64,000 nt of DNA, from NCBI RefSeq assembly GCF_019050325.1, contig NZ_VOMB01000002.1, forward strand, positions 412,830 through 476,829. The letters run 5' to 3'. Below the pieces are notes generated by a model. The model ran no database searches. It was not told the DNA's origin and saw nothing but the letters and a program-made list of their open reading frames with translations. The first letter of the stretch is position 1, and each line of letters opens with the position of its first letter. The DNA is from [Mycobacterium] fortunisiensis. GTDB lineage: Bacteria; Actinomycetota; Actinomycetes; Mycobacteriales; Mycobacteriaceae. Shown piece by piece: positions 26,516-37,461 of this stretch. The translations under genes were made by a program, and so were the position numbers.

Positions 26516-27682
26516 TCAGCGGGTCAGCGGGTCGTGCTGGATGCGCTCGGCGGGGGCGCCGCGTTCGATGAGGGCGGCTTTGGTGGCGGTGACCATGTCC
26601 GGGCCACCGCAGATGAGGATCTGGCGGTCGCCCCAGCTTCCGTATCGGGTGACCACCTCGGGCAGGGCGCCGGTCTGGCGCACGTGCAGGCCGCGCGGTG
26701 GCTGGACATCGGGGTACTGGCCGGCCCAGGGGGGATCGGTGCTGTACTCGGACACCGGGGTCACCGACAGCCAAGGATTGGTCGAGGCGATGTGCCACAG
26801 CGTCTTCAGGTCGTAGAGATCGCACGGATAGCGCCCACCGAAGAACAGGTGCACGCGGGGGTTCTCCCCGTGCAGCGTCATGTCCATGATGATGTTGCGC
26901 AGCGGGGCCAGTCCGGTGCTGCCGGCGACCATCAGCACGTCTTCGCCGTGTCGATCGACGTGCAATCCGCCGTGTGGGCTCGACATCCGCCACCGATCCC
27001 CGATCCGGGTCTCGTTGACGATCGCCGTGCTCACCATGCCGCCGGGGACCGACCGGATGTGGAATTCGATCCCCCCGGAGCGGTCGGAGGGAATCGCCGG
27101 GCTCAGGTAGCGCCACCGCCGCGGCCATTGCGGCACCTGGACGGTGACGTACTGGCCGGGGTGGTAGAACAGCGGCTGATCGAGCTGGAGCCGGATCACT
27201 GAGACGTCGCGGGTGACCCGGTGGTGCTCGATGACCGTCCCGTCGCAGTAGGCCGGAGAGTCCTCGGCGTCGGCCGCGCCGCGCATCACCCCGATGATCA
27301 GGGCAACAGCATCATGGGTGGCTTCGGCCAGCCGATCGTCCCACTGGCTCTGCAGGTGCGTGCGCAGCGAGTTGTAGAGGGCGTCCTGCATCGAGTCGTA
27401 ATGACTTTGCGTCACACCGTATTTGCGGTGATCCCGGCCGAGCTGGGCCAGGAACGCCACCGGCTCCTCGGCGCGCTGGGCGATCAACTCGCCGAAAAGC
27501 CAGGTCAGGGCATGGGCGAAGACCTCGCGCTGATGGTCCATGTCGGGCGGGAACAGGTCGCGGGCCGACAGGTCGGTGGCGAACCACTGGGTGTAGAAGT
27601 CGCGGATGAGCGGCAGGGAGCCGTGCTGAGGGTCGACGGCGCGCTGCAACGTCTGCAGTGCTTCACGATCATCGAGTCCCAC
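26516..27682 (-). CDS. Flavohemoprotein-like globin/FAD/NAD(P) reductase (Rv0385-like)
   Basis: This 388-residue chimera has an N-terminal globin-like domain, with the proximal-His pattern LGRDHRKYGVTQSHY near residue 100. A ferredoxin-reductase unit follows, with the FAD-binding RYLSP motif, VAGSTGLAPLRNI for NAD(P) ribose/pyrophosphate, and CGGPDMV near the C-terminus. Flavohemoglobins detoxify NO, but Rv0385-type mycobacterial members are divergent, and a different electron-transfer role (for example D-lactate-linked) is possible. GTG 27682 gives the expected length of about 390. It overlaps the stop of the upstream membrane-protein gene by 14 bases. Confidence 0.82.
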   Translation of the reverse strand: MGLDDREALQTLQRAVDPQHGSLPLIRDFYTQWFATDLSARDLFPPDMDHQREVFAHALTWLFGELIAQRAEEPVAFLAQLGRDHRKYGVTQSHYDSMQDALYNSLRTHLQSQWDDRLAEATHDAVALIIGVMRGAADAEDSPAYCDGTVIEHHRVTRDVSVIRLQLDQPLFYHPGQYVTVQVPQWPRRWRYLSPAIPSDRSGGIEFHIRSVPGGMVSTAIVNETRIGDRWRMSSPHGGLHVDRHGEDVLMVAGSTGLAPLRNIIMDMTLHGENPRVHLFFGGRYPCDLYDLKTLWHIASTNPWLSVTPVSEYSTDPPWAGQYPDVQPPRGLHVRQTGALPEVVTRYGSWGDRQILICGGPDMVTATKAALIERGAPAERIQHDPLTR

Positions 27683-28703
27683 GAGGCTGCATCTTAGGCG
27701 CGGAGCGCCCGGACCGCCGCAACGCGGCGATGACCACCAGGAACAGGCCGGCCAGCGCCCAGCAACTGAGCACCACGATCGCGGTGTCGGCACCGGCGCC
27801 ATCGAAGTACGCGGTGGACCGCAGCAGGGTGGCGGCGGCGCCCTGCGGCAACAGCTGGCCGAGTCGGCCCCAGCCGCTCGGCAGCATCTCCGGCGCGGCG
27901 GTCAACCCGGACAGCGGGTTGCCCAGCAGCAACGCCAGCACCGCGCCCACCGCCAGGCCGACCTTGCCGAACAGTGAGCCCAGGCCCAGCATGCACAGGC
28001 CGGCGGCGGCGATCCCGAGGGTCAAGCCGGCGGCCACGCCCCAGAAGTTCGAGTCGATCGAGCCGAACACGTAATACAGCAGGGCCGCGACGGTGGTGCC
28101 GGCCAGCGCCGAGAACACCAGGGTGGCGGTCAACCGGGTCCACACCTCGCGCCGCAGCACCAGCACCAATGCGATGGCCGGCAGCATCCCGGCCAGGGTG
28201 ATCGGCAGGGCGGAGGCGGCCAACCCGGTCCCGCGCGGATCTTGATCGGTGGGTGGCGCAAGGTCCTCGGTGTGCAGCGTCATGCCGGAGTGTGCCGCCA
28301 TGGCGTTGCCGATCTGGGTGAGAAGCTGTGCGACGGCCGGGCTGCCGCCGGTGGCGGTGAGCAGTGTGGCTCCTTGTGGTCCAAAGGTGATGCCGCCGTA
28401 TACCGTTCGATTTTCAGTCGCTTCCCGCAGCGCATCTTCGCCGGGGTAGTAGGTGACGGAGAAGGCGCCCGGGGCCTGCTGGTCGAGGGTGTGGGCGATC
28501 TGGCTGGTGGCGACCTGGGGGCCGGCGACGCCGATGGGGACGTCGTGGGGCTTGGACCGCGAGGCGGGCAATGCGAAGGCGATGGCCACGATCGCGATCG
28601 CGACGGTCAACGCGACGACGATGCCGGTGGCGCGCAGTGCGGCGGAAGGTTCGTGACCAGGCGTCTCTGTGTGGACGGCGGCGGGGTCCGGCGTCGAGAG
28701 CAT
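27669..28703 (-). CDS. ABC-2-type/YhgE-like membrane protein under TetR control
   Basis: This 344-residue protein has a TM helix at about 24-45, a large extracytoplasmic loop of about 130 residues (beginning with SRSKPHDVPIGVAG), then five or six helices. That is the layout of ABC-2 permease/YhgE-Pip-like exporters. No ATPase gene is adjacent. ATG 28703 follows an AGAGG Shine-Dalgarno. It is divergent from a TetR gene with a palindrome between them, so it is probably an effector-inducible exporter. The substrate is unknown. Confidence 0.72.
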   Translation of the reverse strand: MLSTPDPAAVHTETPGHEPSAALRATGIVVALTVAIAIVAIAFALPASRSKPHDVPIGVAGPQVATSQIAHTLDQQAPGAFSVTYYPGEDALREATENRTVYGGITFGPQGATLLTATGGSPAVAQLLTQIGNAMAAHSGMTLHTEDLAPPTDQDPRGTGLAASALPITLAGMLPAIALVLVLRREVWTRLTATLVFSALAGTTVAALLYYVFGSIDSNFWGVAAGLTLGIAAAGLCMLGLGSLFGKVGLAVGAVLALLLGNPLSGLTAAPEMLPSGWGRLGQLLPQGAAATLLRSTAYFDGAGADTAIVVLSCWALAGLFLVVIAALRRSGRSAPKMQPRGTR

Positions 28704-28769
28704 CGCTCGCCTCTTTTCATCTGACGTTGAATTAACGGTTTCTGTGAGCGTAGGCGCGCCGGGGAAAGT

Positions 28770-28787
28770 TTTCAACAGCAATTGAAA
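28770..28787. promoter_or_regulatory. Candidate TetR operator
   Basis: TTTCAA-cagcaa-TTGAAA (6-6-6) is a perfect inverted repeat in the 99-base gap between the divergent exporter-like and TetR genes, 15 bases before the regulator's ATG. Its position would allow repression of both promoters. Confidence 0.6.
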
Positions 28788-28802
28788 TGATAGTGTCGTC
28801 AT

Positions 28803-29432
28803 ATGTCTTCACCTGGGGAAACATCGAAGCGGCGCGGGCGTCGCCAGGGTGACCCGGTGTCTCGCGACGAGGTGCTGGCCGCAGCCAAACTGCGCTTCGC
28901 CGCCGAGGGATATGAGAAGACGACCTTGCGCGCCATCGCCGCCGACGCGCACGTTGACGCCTCGATGGTGCTCTACCTGTTCGGGTCGAAAGCCGACCTG
29001 TTCCGGGAGTCGCTACGGCTCATCCTCGACCCCGACGTGCTGGTGGCGGCTCTGGAAGGGCCGGCCGAGGAGATCGGCGAACGCATGGTGCGCTTCTACC
29101 TCACAGTCTGGGAATCGCCCGACACCGCGCCGAGCATGCAAGTCATGCTGCAGTCCGCAACGTCGAATTCCGATGCGCACGAGGCATTTCGAACATTCAT
29201 GCAGGAATATGTGCTGGCCGCGGTATCCGGCGTGCTGGGTGGCGGCGAGCAGGCCAGACTGCGCGCCATGCTCGCCGCGACAAGCCTGGTCGGGACAGCA
29301 GTGCTGCGCTACGTGATGGCCGTGCCGCCGCTGGCGACACTGAGCGGTGAGGAGGTGGTACGTCTGATGGCCCCGACAGTGACGCGCTATCTCACCGCCG
29401 ACGCCGACGAGCTGGGGTTGCCCGAGTTGTAG
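28803..29432 (+). CDS. TetR-family transcriptional regulator
   Basis: This 209-residue regulator has an N-terminal helix-turn-helix (EVLAAAKLRFAAEGYEKTTL, then IAADAHVDASMVLYLFGSK), typical of TetR. The C-terminal helical ligand domain resembles the TetR_C_33-like type common in actinobacteria. The adjacent divergent exporter-like gene is the likely target. The ligand is unknown. Confidence 0.9.
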   Translation: MSSPGETSKRRGRRQGDPVSRDEVLAAAKLRFAAEGYEKTTLRAIAADAHVDASMVLYLFGSKADLFRESLRLILDPDVLVAALEGPAEEIGERMVRFYLTVWESPDTAPSMQVMLQSATSNSDAHEAFRTFMQEYVLAAVSGVLGGGEQARLRAMLAATSLVGTAVLRYVMAVPPLATLSGEEVVRLMAPTVTRYLTADADELGLPEL

Positions 29433-29435
29433 AAG

Positions 29436-29972
29436 TCAGTGCTGCTCGTCGGTGTGCCGGGCGATGAGTGCCAGTTCGGCCTCATTGGCCTGCTCCGGTG
29501 TCGCGAAGGGCATGTATGACTCCACGAAGTGCAACGCGTCTTGGCGGTGTATACCGTGCTGAACCAGACTGCCGACGATGCTGTCGTGGATGATCGCCGT
29601 CGCCCGCTTGGATGCGACTTCCGAAACGGCGCCGATCTCCTCGGCAAGGTCGGCCTCTGTCATGGCGGTCACCTTCGGGTCCAGCTCTACTCGCGCGATG
29701 GTTCCGGTGAGGTACGTGGTAACCGTAACTGTCCCAGGAGGATTGGCCGCCTGCAGCGTCAGGGCTTGCTCGTCGGGTACCGCGGGGTCCGGGTCGGTGG
29801 CCTCGATGAAGTCGTCGCTGCCGTCCTCGACATACGAGTCGGTCGTGTCCGGCGCCGGAAGGTCGGGCAGCTCGGGCAACTCCGGGGCGTCGTCCTGCGC
29901 TGTCGGTTCGAAGAAGTCGAGGGCATCCAATCCGTTGTCGTCGTGCTCGTCGTGTGGGCCGTGTGTCGCCAC
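29436..29972 (-). CDS. EspH-like ESX secretion-associated protein (DUF2694)
   Basis: This 178-residue acidic protein resembles EspH of the ESX-1 locus. It has a disordered Asp/Glu-rich N-terminus (GLDALDFFEP), then a compact domain with NPPGTVTVTTYLTGTIARVEL and MTEADLAEEIGAVSE, matching the NPQGSVSVST...HVEL and MSEAQLADEI pattern of EspH as recalled. It starts at GTG 29972. EspH acts in the cytoplasm or envelope in ESX-1 substrate handling. No ESX core gene (eccA-E, mycP) is in the window, so this copy belongs to an orphan substrate cluster with the Esp-like genes at 30016 and 31756. Confidence 0.75.
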   Translation of the reverse strand: MATHGPHDEHDDNGLDALDFFEPTAQDDAPELPELPDLPAPDTTDSYVEDGSDDFIEATDPDPAVPDEQALTLQAANPPGTVTVTTYLTGTIARVELDPKVTAMTEADLAEEIGAVSEVASKRATAIIHDSIVGSLVQHGIHRQDALHFVESYMPFATPEQANEAELALIARHTDEQH

Positions 29973-30015
29973 GAATCAACCCCTCGATTCTGTGTCGGAC
30001 AGTGTGACTCTGTCT

Positions 30016-30732
30016 TTATTGGGCGGTGGCCGCGACTTCGTTGTACTTGGCGACGGTCTGCTGGATCTTGGCGGCGTTGGCCACGGCCGTGGCGCCCATT
30101 GCCAACATCGAGCCCGTCGCGAGTGGCACTGAGCCCGCGACCGCGCCTACCTGGATCGCCACCGACGCGGGCTGTCCTCCTGGGATGGCCGCAGCGATCA
30201 TGGCGGGAACGATCATCACGCTCAACGCCACTGAGTAGATGTCGAGTAGCTGGCGGGTTCGGGCGATGTCCTCCGCCTGATTCTGGATGACTTCCTGCAT
30301 CGTTCGGTCGGCCTGGGCCATCGTCTGTGAGCGCTTGCTCTGCCGCTCGACTTGCTTGTCGTAGGCCTGCGACGCGCTGCCTTGCCATTGCTGGGTTGGC
30401 GCGGCGGATTTTTGTGTTTGGTTCACGGTATTGAACGCACTGCGGCCTTCGTCGAACTTCGAGCCCGTGTCAGGCTGCCCGACGCCGCACTCCAAACTCA
30501 TTCCGGCGATGGCGAACAACCCCAACTGAATGATCGGGGTCTGGGGGCATTTCGGAAACAGCTGCGCAACCCCTAGACCGTCCGTCGCGAGGCTCAGTGC
30601 CTTGTACGCTCCCGGAACGTCGGCCGTTGCATGGTTGTAGATAGACCAACCCGTGGCTGGTGCGCCTAGTGCCCCAAAGGCCTTACTGTTTCCGAGCGTC
30701 TCCGATGCATCAACCAGCGAATCCCAAGACAT
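30016..30732 (-). CDS. EspA/EspE-like putative type VII secretion substrate
   Basis: This 238-residue protein carries W116-Q-G118 followed by SASQAYDKQ, i.e. the WxG turn with an AY helix seen in EspA/EspE N-terminal domains. A helix rich in Gln/Asp (NQAEDIARTRQLLDIY) and hydrophobic Gly/Ala-rich segments (about 166-205) come next. No signal peptide is present. ATG 30732 is preceded by GGGAGGAG about a dozen bases upstream. It lies 43 bases from the EspH-like gene in the same direction, a likely bicistron. Secretion through an ESX system encoded elsewhere is inferred from family resemblance. Confidence 0.65.
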   Translation of the reverse strand: MSWDSLVDASETLGNSKAFGALGAPATGWSIYNHATADVPGAYKALSLATDGLGVAQLFPKCPQTPIIQLGLFAIAGMSLECGVGQPDTGSKFDEGRSAFNTVNQTQKSAAPTQQWQGSASQAYDKQVERQSKRSQTMAQADRTMQEVIQNQAEDIARTRQLLDIYSVALSVMIVPAMIAAAIPGGQPASVAIQVGAVAGSVPLATGSMLAMGATAVANAAKIQQTVAKYNEVAATAQ

Positions 30733-30882
30733 CTGCAACAAGCTCCTCCCTGGGAGAAGACTAGCAGGATGCTGTGAGCCCTCCGCGCACCAAAATTTCT
30801 GGGCGGGAGCGACGTCAGGATGGGTGTCGCCTACCGGTAGCGGGTGCCACGACATGTGGCTGTGGGCCTCTAGACTGCGGCC

Positions 30883-31287
30883 ATGCAAAGCGGAACCCTG
30901 CCAGGTTTACTGCTTGCGGTGCGCGGAGATACCACTGCGGAACAGGCGATCGTCGGCATAATGATGGTCTTTTTCCTTGTGGCGGTGTGTGGTTTGGCTT
31001 GGCTGGTGTCTGCGCCGCTGTATGCCAGATCGTGGAGTCGCTACGAACGCCGATTGCTGGAGCAATCACAAGAATTCCGTGGCAGATGGCCCGGTGAGCA
31101 CTTACGCCAGGCGCCGGCGGTGGAGCTGCAGGCCGAAATCGAGCGTTGTTGGCAATTGGTCCTCGCGTTGGAACACCGAATGACGCGTCGTGAAAGCCCG
31201 GATGTGCACCATGAAATCGCAGCGGTACGGGTTTGGATACGTTCGGTCGCAGATGCACTCAACGCCGCGACCGCCGAAGGGCGTTGA
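30883..31287 (+). CDS. Small membrane protein, first of a tandem paralogous pair
   Basis: This 134-residue protein has one N-terminal transmembrane segment (about 20-44) and a cytoplasmic helical domain containing the shared pattern RWPGEHLRQAPAVELQAE followed by C-W-Q. The gene 10 bases downstream encodes a protein with the same pattern. It faces away from the EspA/EspE-like gene with a 150-base divergent gap. No known family was recognised, and function is unknown. Lower GC than flanking core genes is evident by eye. Confidence 0.62.
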   Translation: MQSGTLPGLLLAVRGDTTAEQAIVGIMMVFFLVAVCGLAWLVSAPLYARSWSRYERRLLEQSQEFRGRWPGEHLRQAPAVELQAEIERCWQLVLALEHRMTRRESPDVHHEIAAVRVWIRSVADALNAATAEGR

Positions 31288-31297
31288 AAGGTGAGCT

Positions 31298-31744
31298 GTG
31301 AGCGTCGATTTGGGTGACGTTGTCACCGAATTGCAGGCGATGGGTTGGATTTTTCCTGCGGTGGCGATGGCAGGCTTCGCAGTCTCCGCAATTCTCTACT
31401 GGATCAATGTGTTTGGAACTCGGCGAGTTCAACAACGGCAGGCGCAGTCGTTGGCGCGCTCATCACTGTTCTGGGCCAGGTGGCCCGCAGAACGATTCTG
31501 GTCGGCCCCGTATGACGAACTTGCGGCCGAGAGTGACAGATGTACACAGATTATCGACGGACTCCGTCAACGTAGAATGCTTGCCACGCCAAGGTATCCG
31601 ACCAAGCGTGATCAGACGTACCTGCAATACCTCGACAATCAGATCATCGACTGTCAGCGTGTTCTCGGTGGTGTACACGCTGCGATGCAGCAGGCGGTCG
31701 CTCACGGGCGAGGGCCGCTACAACCCCCTCCTGCGTACAGCTGA
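31298..31744 (+). CDS. Small membrane protein, second of the tandem pair
   Basis: This 148-residue paralogue of the preceding protein has a TM segment at about 17-39 and then the cytoplasmic pattern RWPAERFWSAPYDELAAE with R-C-T-Q, aligning without gaps to the first copy over about 25 residues. Start GTG 31298 follows AAAGGTGAG. It converges on the EspC-like gene with only 11 bases between stops. The pair sits inside the Esp-like cluster on the opposite strand. Confidence 0.62.
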   Translation: MSVDLGDVVTELQAMGWIFPAVAMAGFAVSAILYWINVFGTRRVQQRQAQSLARSSLFWARWPAERFWSAPYDELAAESDRCTQIIDGLRQRRMLATPRYPTKRDQTYLQYLDNQIIDCQRVLGGVHAAMQQAVAHGRGPLQPPPAYS

Positions 31745-31755
31745 CCGGAGCGGTC

Positions 31756-32073
31756 TCAGCGGGGATGCATTTCCTTGTCCAGTTTGCCGGCGCCCTGGGC
31801 ATCGGCACGGTCGTACAGGGTGGCTGCAATACCAAGTTTCTCTGAGAGTCCGGTCGACACGAGGTTCATCTTGGCGGCAGCGGCGGCGCGTGCTTGTTCG
31901 GCCATCGTGACAGCCATGTTGGACGTCAGGCACACCACCCCATGGTTGCCCATCATGGACATACCAACACCTTGGGCGGCCGCGCCTGCGGCTTCAATCT
32001 GTTGCGCGGCGGTGCCCTGTCGTTCGCCGAGTTCGCGAACGTGGGACGTGGTTACCCGCAATTCGCCAGACAT
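31756..32073 (-). CDS. EspC/EspF-like ESX secretion-associated protein
   Basis: This 105-residue helical protein is of the DUF2580 (EspC) family, with N-terminal ELRVTTSHVRELGERQ and a central GNHGVVC resembling THGPYC of EspC. The C-terminal helix carries Y87-DRA-D91, the YxxxD type VII secretion signal. AGGAG precedes the ATG. EspC-like proteins are exported with EspA/EspE-type partners; here the partner is probably the gene at 30016, although two opposite-strand genes separate them. Confidence 0.78.
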   Translation of the reverse strand: MSGELRVTTSHVRELGERQGTAAQQIEAAGAAAQGVGMSMMGNHGVVCLTSNMAVTMAEQARAAAAAKMNLVSTGLSEKLGIAATLYDRADAQGAGKLDKEMHPR

Positions 32074-32209
32074 GGTGTGCTCCTAGTGGCTTGGCATTGG
32101 CAGCTGCTACGTGCTTACCACGGTGAGCATATCGGCCCTTCAGGACGTCGAGATGCACCAATTTCACGGGCGCTACATGCCGGCCCACGGGGCCTGCCAT
32201 CGCGTTGCG

Positions 32210-32839
32210 TCAACTGCCTTCGAACTGGTTCTGGCCCAAGCTGTCCACGAAGGTAGGGCCGATCCGATCGAGTTCGCGCCGATACTCCTCAGCCCACGTG
32301 CCGAATGGTTTGTGCGCCAGGTATTCGTTGCGGAACCGGTCGTCCTCGGAGACCTCGGATACGCAGAATGACGGAATGGCCAGGTCGACGACGGGCCCGC
32401 CACGCTCAACCTCGGAAAGCAATAGCGGAGCATTGGCGCCGAGAAATCGATCGACGATCCAGCCGTCCTCGCCGAGCCACGCCGAATAGCGAACCTTGGC
32501 AACGACATTTTCCGAGCGCTGCACAATCTGCGCGGCGACCAACGGATCGAGTTCGCGTTCGGCCTCGTAGCGAGTGCCTCCGACGGCGGGGCCCTTGGCG
32601 GTCATGGTGCCGATCGATTCCTCGCCCAGGGCCTCGACCAGCGCGCTGGGTTCGGCATCCAGATCAACCGGTGCCGGACCCTGAATACGAACCCGGACGG
32701 CATAACCGTCAGACGCGAACAGATAGGCCTGCACGATCAACGCGGGCATGGGATCCGATGCCGCCACCGCGGGAAATTCGCGGACAAAGAACTTCCGCTC
32801 GAATTCGAAATCACCGAAACCGGACTCGGACATGGCCAT
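32210..32839 (-). CDS. CYTH-domain protein (triphosphate tunnel enzyme family)
   Basis: This protein of about 209 residues begins with FEFERKFFV, the E-x-E-x-K signature of CYTH/TTM enzymes (thiamine triphosphatase, inorganic triphosphatase, class IV adenylate cyclase). Later strands carry AVRVRIQG, TAKGPAVGGTRYEAER and VVAKVRYSAWLGEDGWIVDRFLG, supplying the expected basic and acidic tunnel residues. ATG 32839 and ATG 32833 are both usable. It probably hydrolyses a triphosphate; the exact substrate is unknown. Confidence 0.82.
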   Translation of the reverse strand: MAMSESGFGDFEFERKFFVREFPAVAASDPMPALIVQAYLFASDGYAVRVRIQGPAPVDLDAEPSALVEALGEESIGTMTAKGPAVGGTRYEAERELDPLVAAQIVQRSENVVAKVRYSAWLGEDGWIVDRFLGANAPLLLSEVERGGPVVDLAIPSFCVSEVSEDDRFRNEYLAHKPFGTWAEEYRRELDRIGPTFVDSLGQNQFEGS

Positions 32840-32871
32840 ACCGTAGCCCGCGTGACGCGGAAACGGCACTA

Positions 32872-33540
32872 CTAGAGCGCGTGAATTCCCTTGTAGAGCA
32901 CGAGCAGGCCGATCACCACGAGAATTCCGGCAACCAAGACGGCGTGCCGGCGTTCCATCCATTCTTTGAGCCGAGCCAGCGTGGGATCCAAACGATCACC
33001 GGACACCGCATAGGCCAGGATCGGCAGGGCCACGGTCGCCCCGGCGGCTGCCACGTAGCAGAGCCCGGCAGCCCAGACACCGGGTTGGCCGAGGCCGGCG
33101 CTGCCGATCGCCAAACCTGCTGCTGCGCAGATGAAGAGCACTTTCGGGTTGGCCACGGTGAGTACTGCGCCGGTGGCGCCGGCTCGCAGCGGGGTCAGTC
33201 TGCTCAGGCCGGTCATCCAGCCTGGCATGTGCTCGGAGGTCTTTCTGGTGGCGAAGCGGTACCCGCCGAGCAGGAGCAGGGCCACACCGATCACGATGCG
33301 CAGCCACGACGCCCACGTGGGCGGTTTGTCGAAGCCGCCGAGCAATCCGGAGACGCCGACGAAGATTGCGGTCAGCGCGGCCAGGCCGATCAACCAGCCG
33401 GAAAGAAACGCCAGCCCGGTCGGACGGGGCCGGGCGGTGTGCAGCACGAGCACGGCCGGGATGATCGTCAGTGGCGAAAGCGCCACCACCAATGCCAGCG
33501 GGATGAGTTCGGTGAGAATCGAACCCCAACCTTGCGTCAT
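32872..33540 (-). CDS. GAP-family (Sap-like) membrane protein
   Basis: This 222-residue protein has six predicted transmembrane helices. The first carries ALSPLTIIPAVLVLH and the fourth VANPKVL, both typical of the mycobacterial GAP/Sap family, which helps place glycopeptidolipid or sulfolipid at the cell surface. In this species the lipid is not known. It is 32 bases ahead of the CYTH gene on the same strand. Confidence 0.82.
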   Translation of the reverse strand: MTQGWGSILTELIPLALVVALSPLTIIPAVLVLHTARPRPTGLAFLSGWLIGLAALTAIFVGVSGLLGGFDKPPTWASWLRIVIGVALLLLGGYRFATRKTSEHMPGWMTGLSRLTPLRAGATGAVLTVANPKVLFICAAAGLAIGSAGLGQPGVWAAGLCYVAAAGATVALPILAYAVSGDRLDPTLARLKEWMERRHAVLVAGILVVIGLLVLYKGIHAL

Positions 33541-33607
33541 GGCGGCCCTCTCCACGCGGTGACAGAGGCAGTATCTGCGCAGAACGTAGCAACGTCGAAG
33601 CAGATGG

Positions 33608-34792
33608 TCACCATCGACCGGCCGTTATGTCCTCGACTGCGTCGGCGGCGTGCCCCGGCCCGCCGTGCGAACGGACCTCGGTGCGGACGGCGTCGAGCGT
33701 CGCCCGCACCGTCGGCGAGGTCGCGACGCTGCGCACGGCGTCGCGAATCTGCCTGGCGCTGGGCAGCGGGTCCGACAGGTGACACCCGACGCCGACGGCT
33801 TCCAGCCTGGCCGCGTTGGCCGGCTGATCGACGGCCTGCGGGATCGCCACCATCGGCACCCCGAACCACAAAGCCTCAGTGCACGAGCCCATCCCGGCAT
33901 GGGTGATGAAGCAGTCGGCCTGTGCCAGTACCGCCGGCTGGGGAACCGACGCGCGCAGCTGGACCCATGGCGGGACCGGCCCCACCTCGGCGCGTCCGCA
34001 CGACAGCACCAGCCGCCAGCCCTGTCCGTCGAGCGCCTCGATGACGTTGCGGTACACGTCGGCTCGGTCGGTGTAGGCCGTGCCGAACGCCAGCAGGGCG
34101 AGCGGACCGTCCCCGGCCGGTGGAGTCCAGTCGCCCGGGTCCTCGCGTTGCGGGTCGATGCACGGGCCGACGAATCGGTAGCGGTCGCCGACCCGGTCGG
34201 CGTGGCGCTGCATCACCCGCGGGATCAACGCCAGACACCGCCGCGGCGCGCCCGTCACCTCGTCGAACGTCAAGCCCGTTCCGGAATCGGTGAGCCAGCT
34301 GTCGAACGCCTGCCGGTAGGCCAGGCCGTCGGGACTGTTCAAGATCGGGCCCAGGATGTCGGCCATGTCGTCGTGATAGCCCGCCCAGGCCACCTCGCTC
34401 GGGGACAGCTGCGCCGCCGGGACGCCCCACTGTGCTGCTGCCACCGGCCCCGCCATGCCGCCGATGTCGTAGAGCACCAGGTCCGGCCGGTCGTTGTCGA
34501 GGGCGGCGTGCACCTGTGGCAGCACATGCACCGCTTCGTCGAGAAAAATTCGCATGCCGGCCACGGCGTCGTTCTCATCGAAGCTCTCCGGCGCACCGGG
34601 GGCTCCGGGCAGCACCGAGGTGCAGGCGATCACGTCGGCCCCGGTGGGCCGGGCCAGATCGGCCAGGTGAGCACCGACCAGGTAACTCACCCGGTGGCCG
34701 CGGCGTGCCAGCTCGTGGACGACGGCCAGATGTGGGTACATATGGCTGGGGGCGGACGCGGCGACTACGGCGATGTGGGAGGCGGGGTGCAC
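33608..34792 (-). CDS. GT1-family (macrolide/UGT-type) glycosyltransferase
   Basis: This 394-residue GT-B enzyme resembles MGT/UGT-like transferases that glycosylate lipids or small molecules. The catalytic-type His is near the N-terminus (APSHMYPHLAVVHEL), and the donor-site motif ITHAGMGSCTEALWFGVP followed by DQPANA lies in the C-terminal half. It starts at GTG 34792. Its start faces clpB across a 109-base gap containing the HAIR site, so divergent heat-shock influence is conceivable. The acceptor is unknown. Confidence 0.82.
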   Translation of the reverse strand: MHPASHIAVVAASAPSHMYPHLAVVHELARRGHRVSYLVGAHLADLARPTGADVIACTSVLPGAPGAPESFDENDAVAGMRIFLDEAVHVLPQVHAALDNDRPDLVLYDIGGMAGPVAAAQWGVPAAQLSPSEVAWAGYHDDMADILGPILNSPDGLAYRQAFDSWLTDSGTGLTFDEVTGAPRRCLALIPRVMQRHADRVGDRYRFVGPCIDPQREDPGDWTPPAGDGPLALLAFGTAYTDRADVYRNVIEALDGQGWRLVLSCGRAEVGPVPPWVQLRASVPQPAVLAQADCFITHAGMGSCTEALWFGVPMVAIPQAVDQPANAARLEAVGVGCHLSDPLPSARQIRDAVRSVATSPTVRATLDAVRTEVRSHGGPGHAADAVEDITAGRW

Positions 34793-34824
34793 GTGTTCGA
34801 GTCTGCCGGGGAAAAATAATCAAA

Positions 34825-34845
34825 GTTGAGCGGAACAGACTCAAC
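34825..34845. promoter_or_regulatory. HAIR element upstream of clpB
   Basis: TTGAGC-ggaacag-ACTCAAC keeps the CTTGAGT-N7-ACTCAAG arrangement with three mismatches. It ends 56 bases before the clpB start, followed by TTGACT at 34847-34852 as a possible -35. It puts clpB in the same HspR regulon as dnaK. Confidence 0.8.
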
Positions 34846-34901
34846 CTTGACTACGTTGAACATCACGACAAGCATTTTCTCTATCGAAAAAGGGAGGTGT
34901 C

Positions 34902-37448
<2,547 letters not shown>

Positions 37449-37461
37449 CGCCCAGTTGCCG

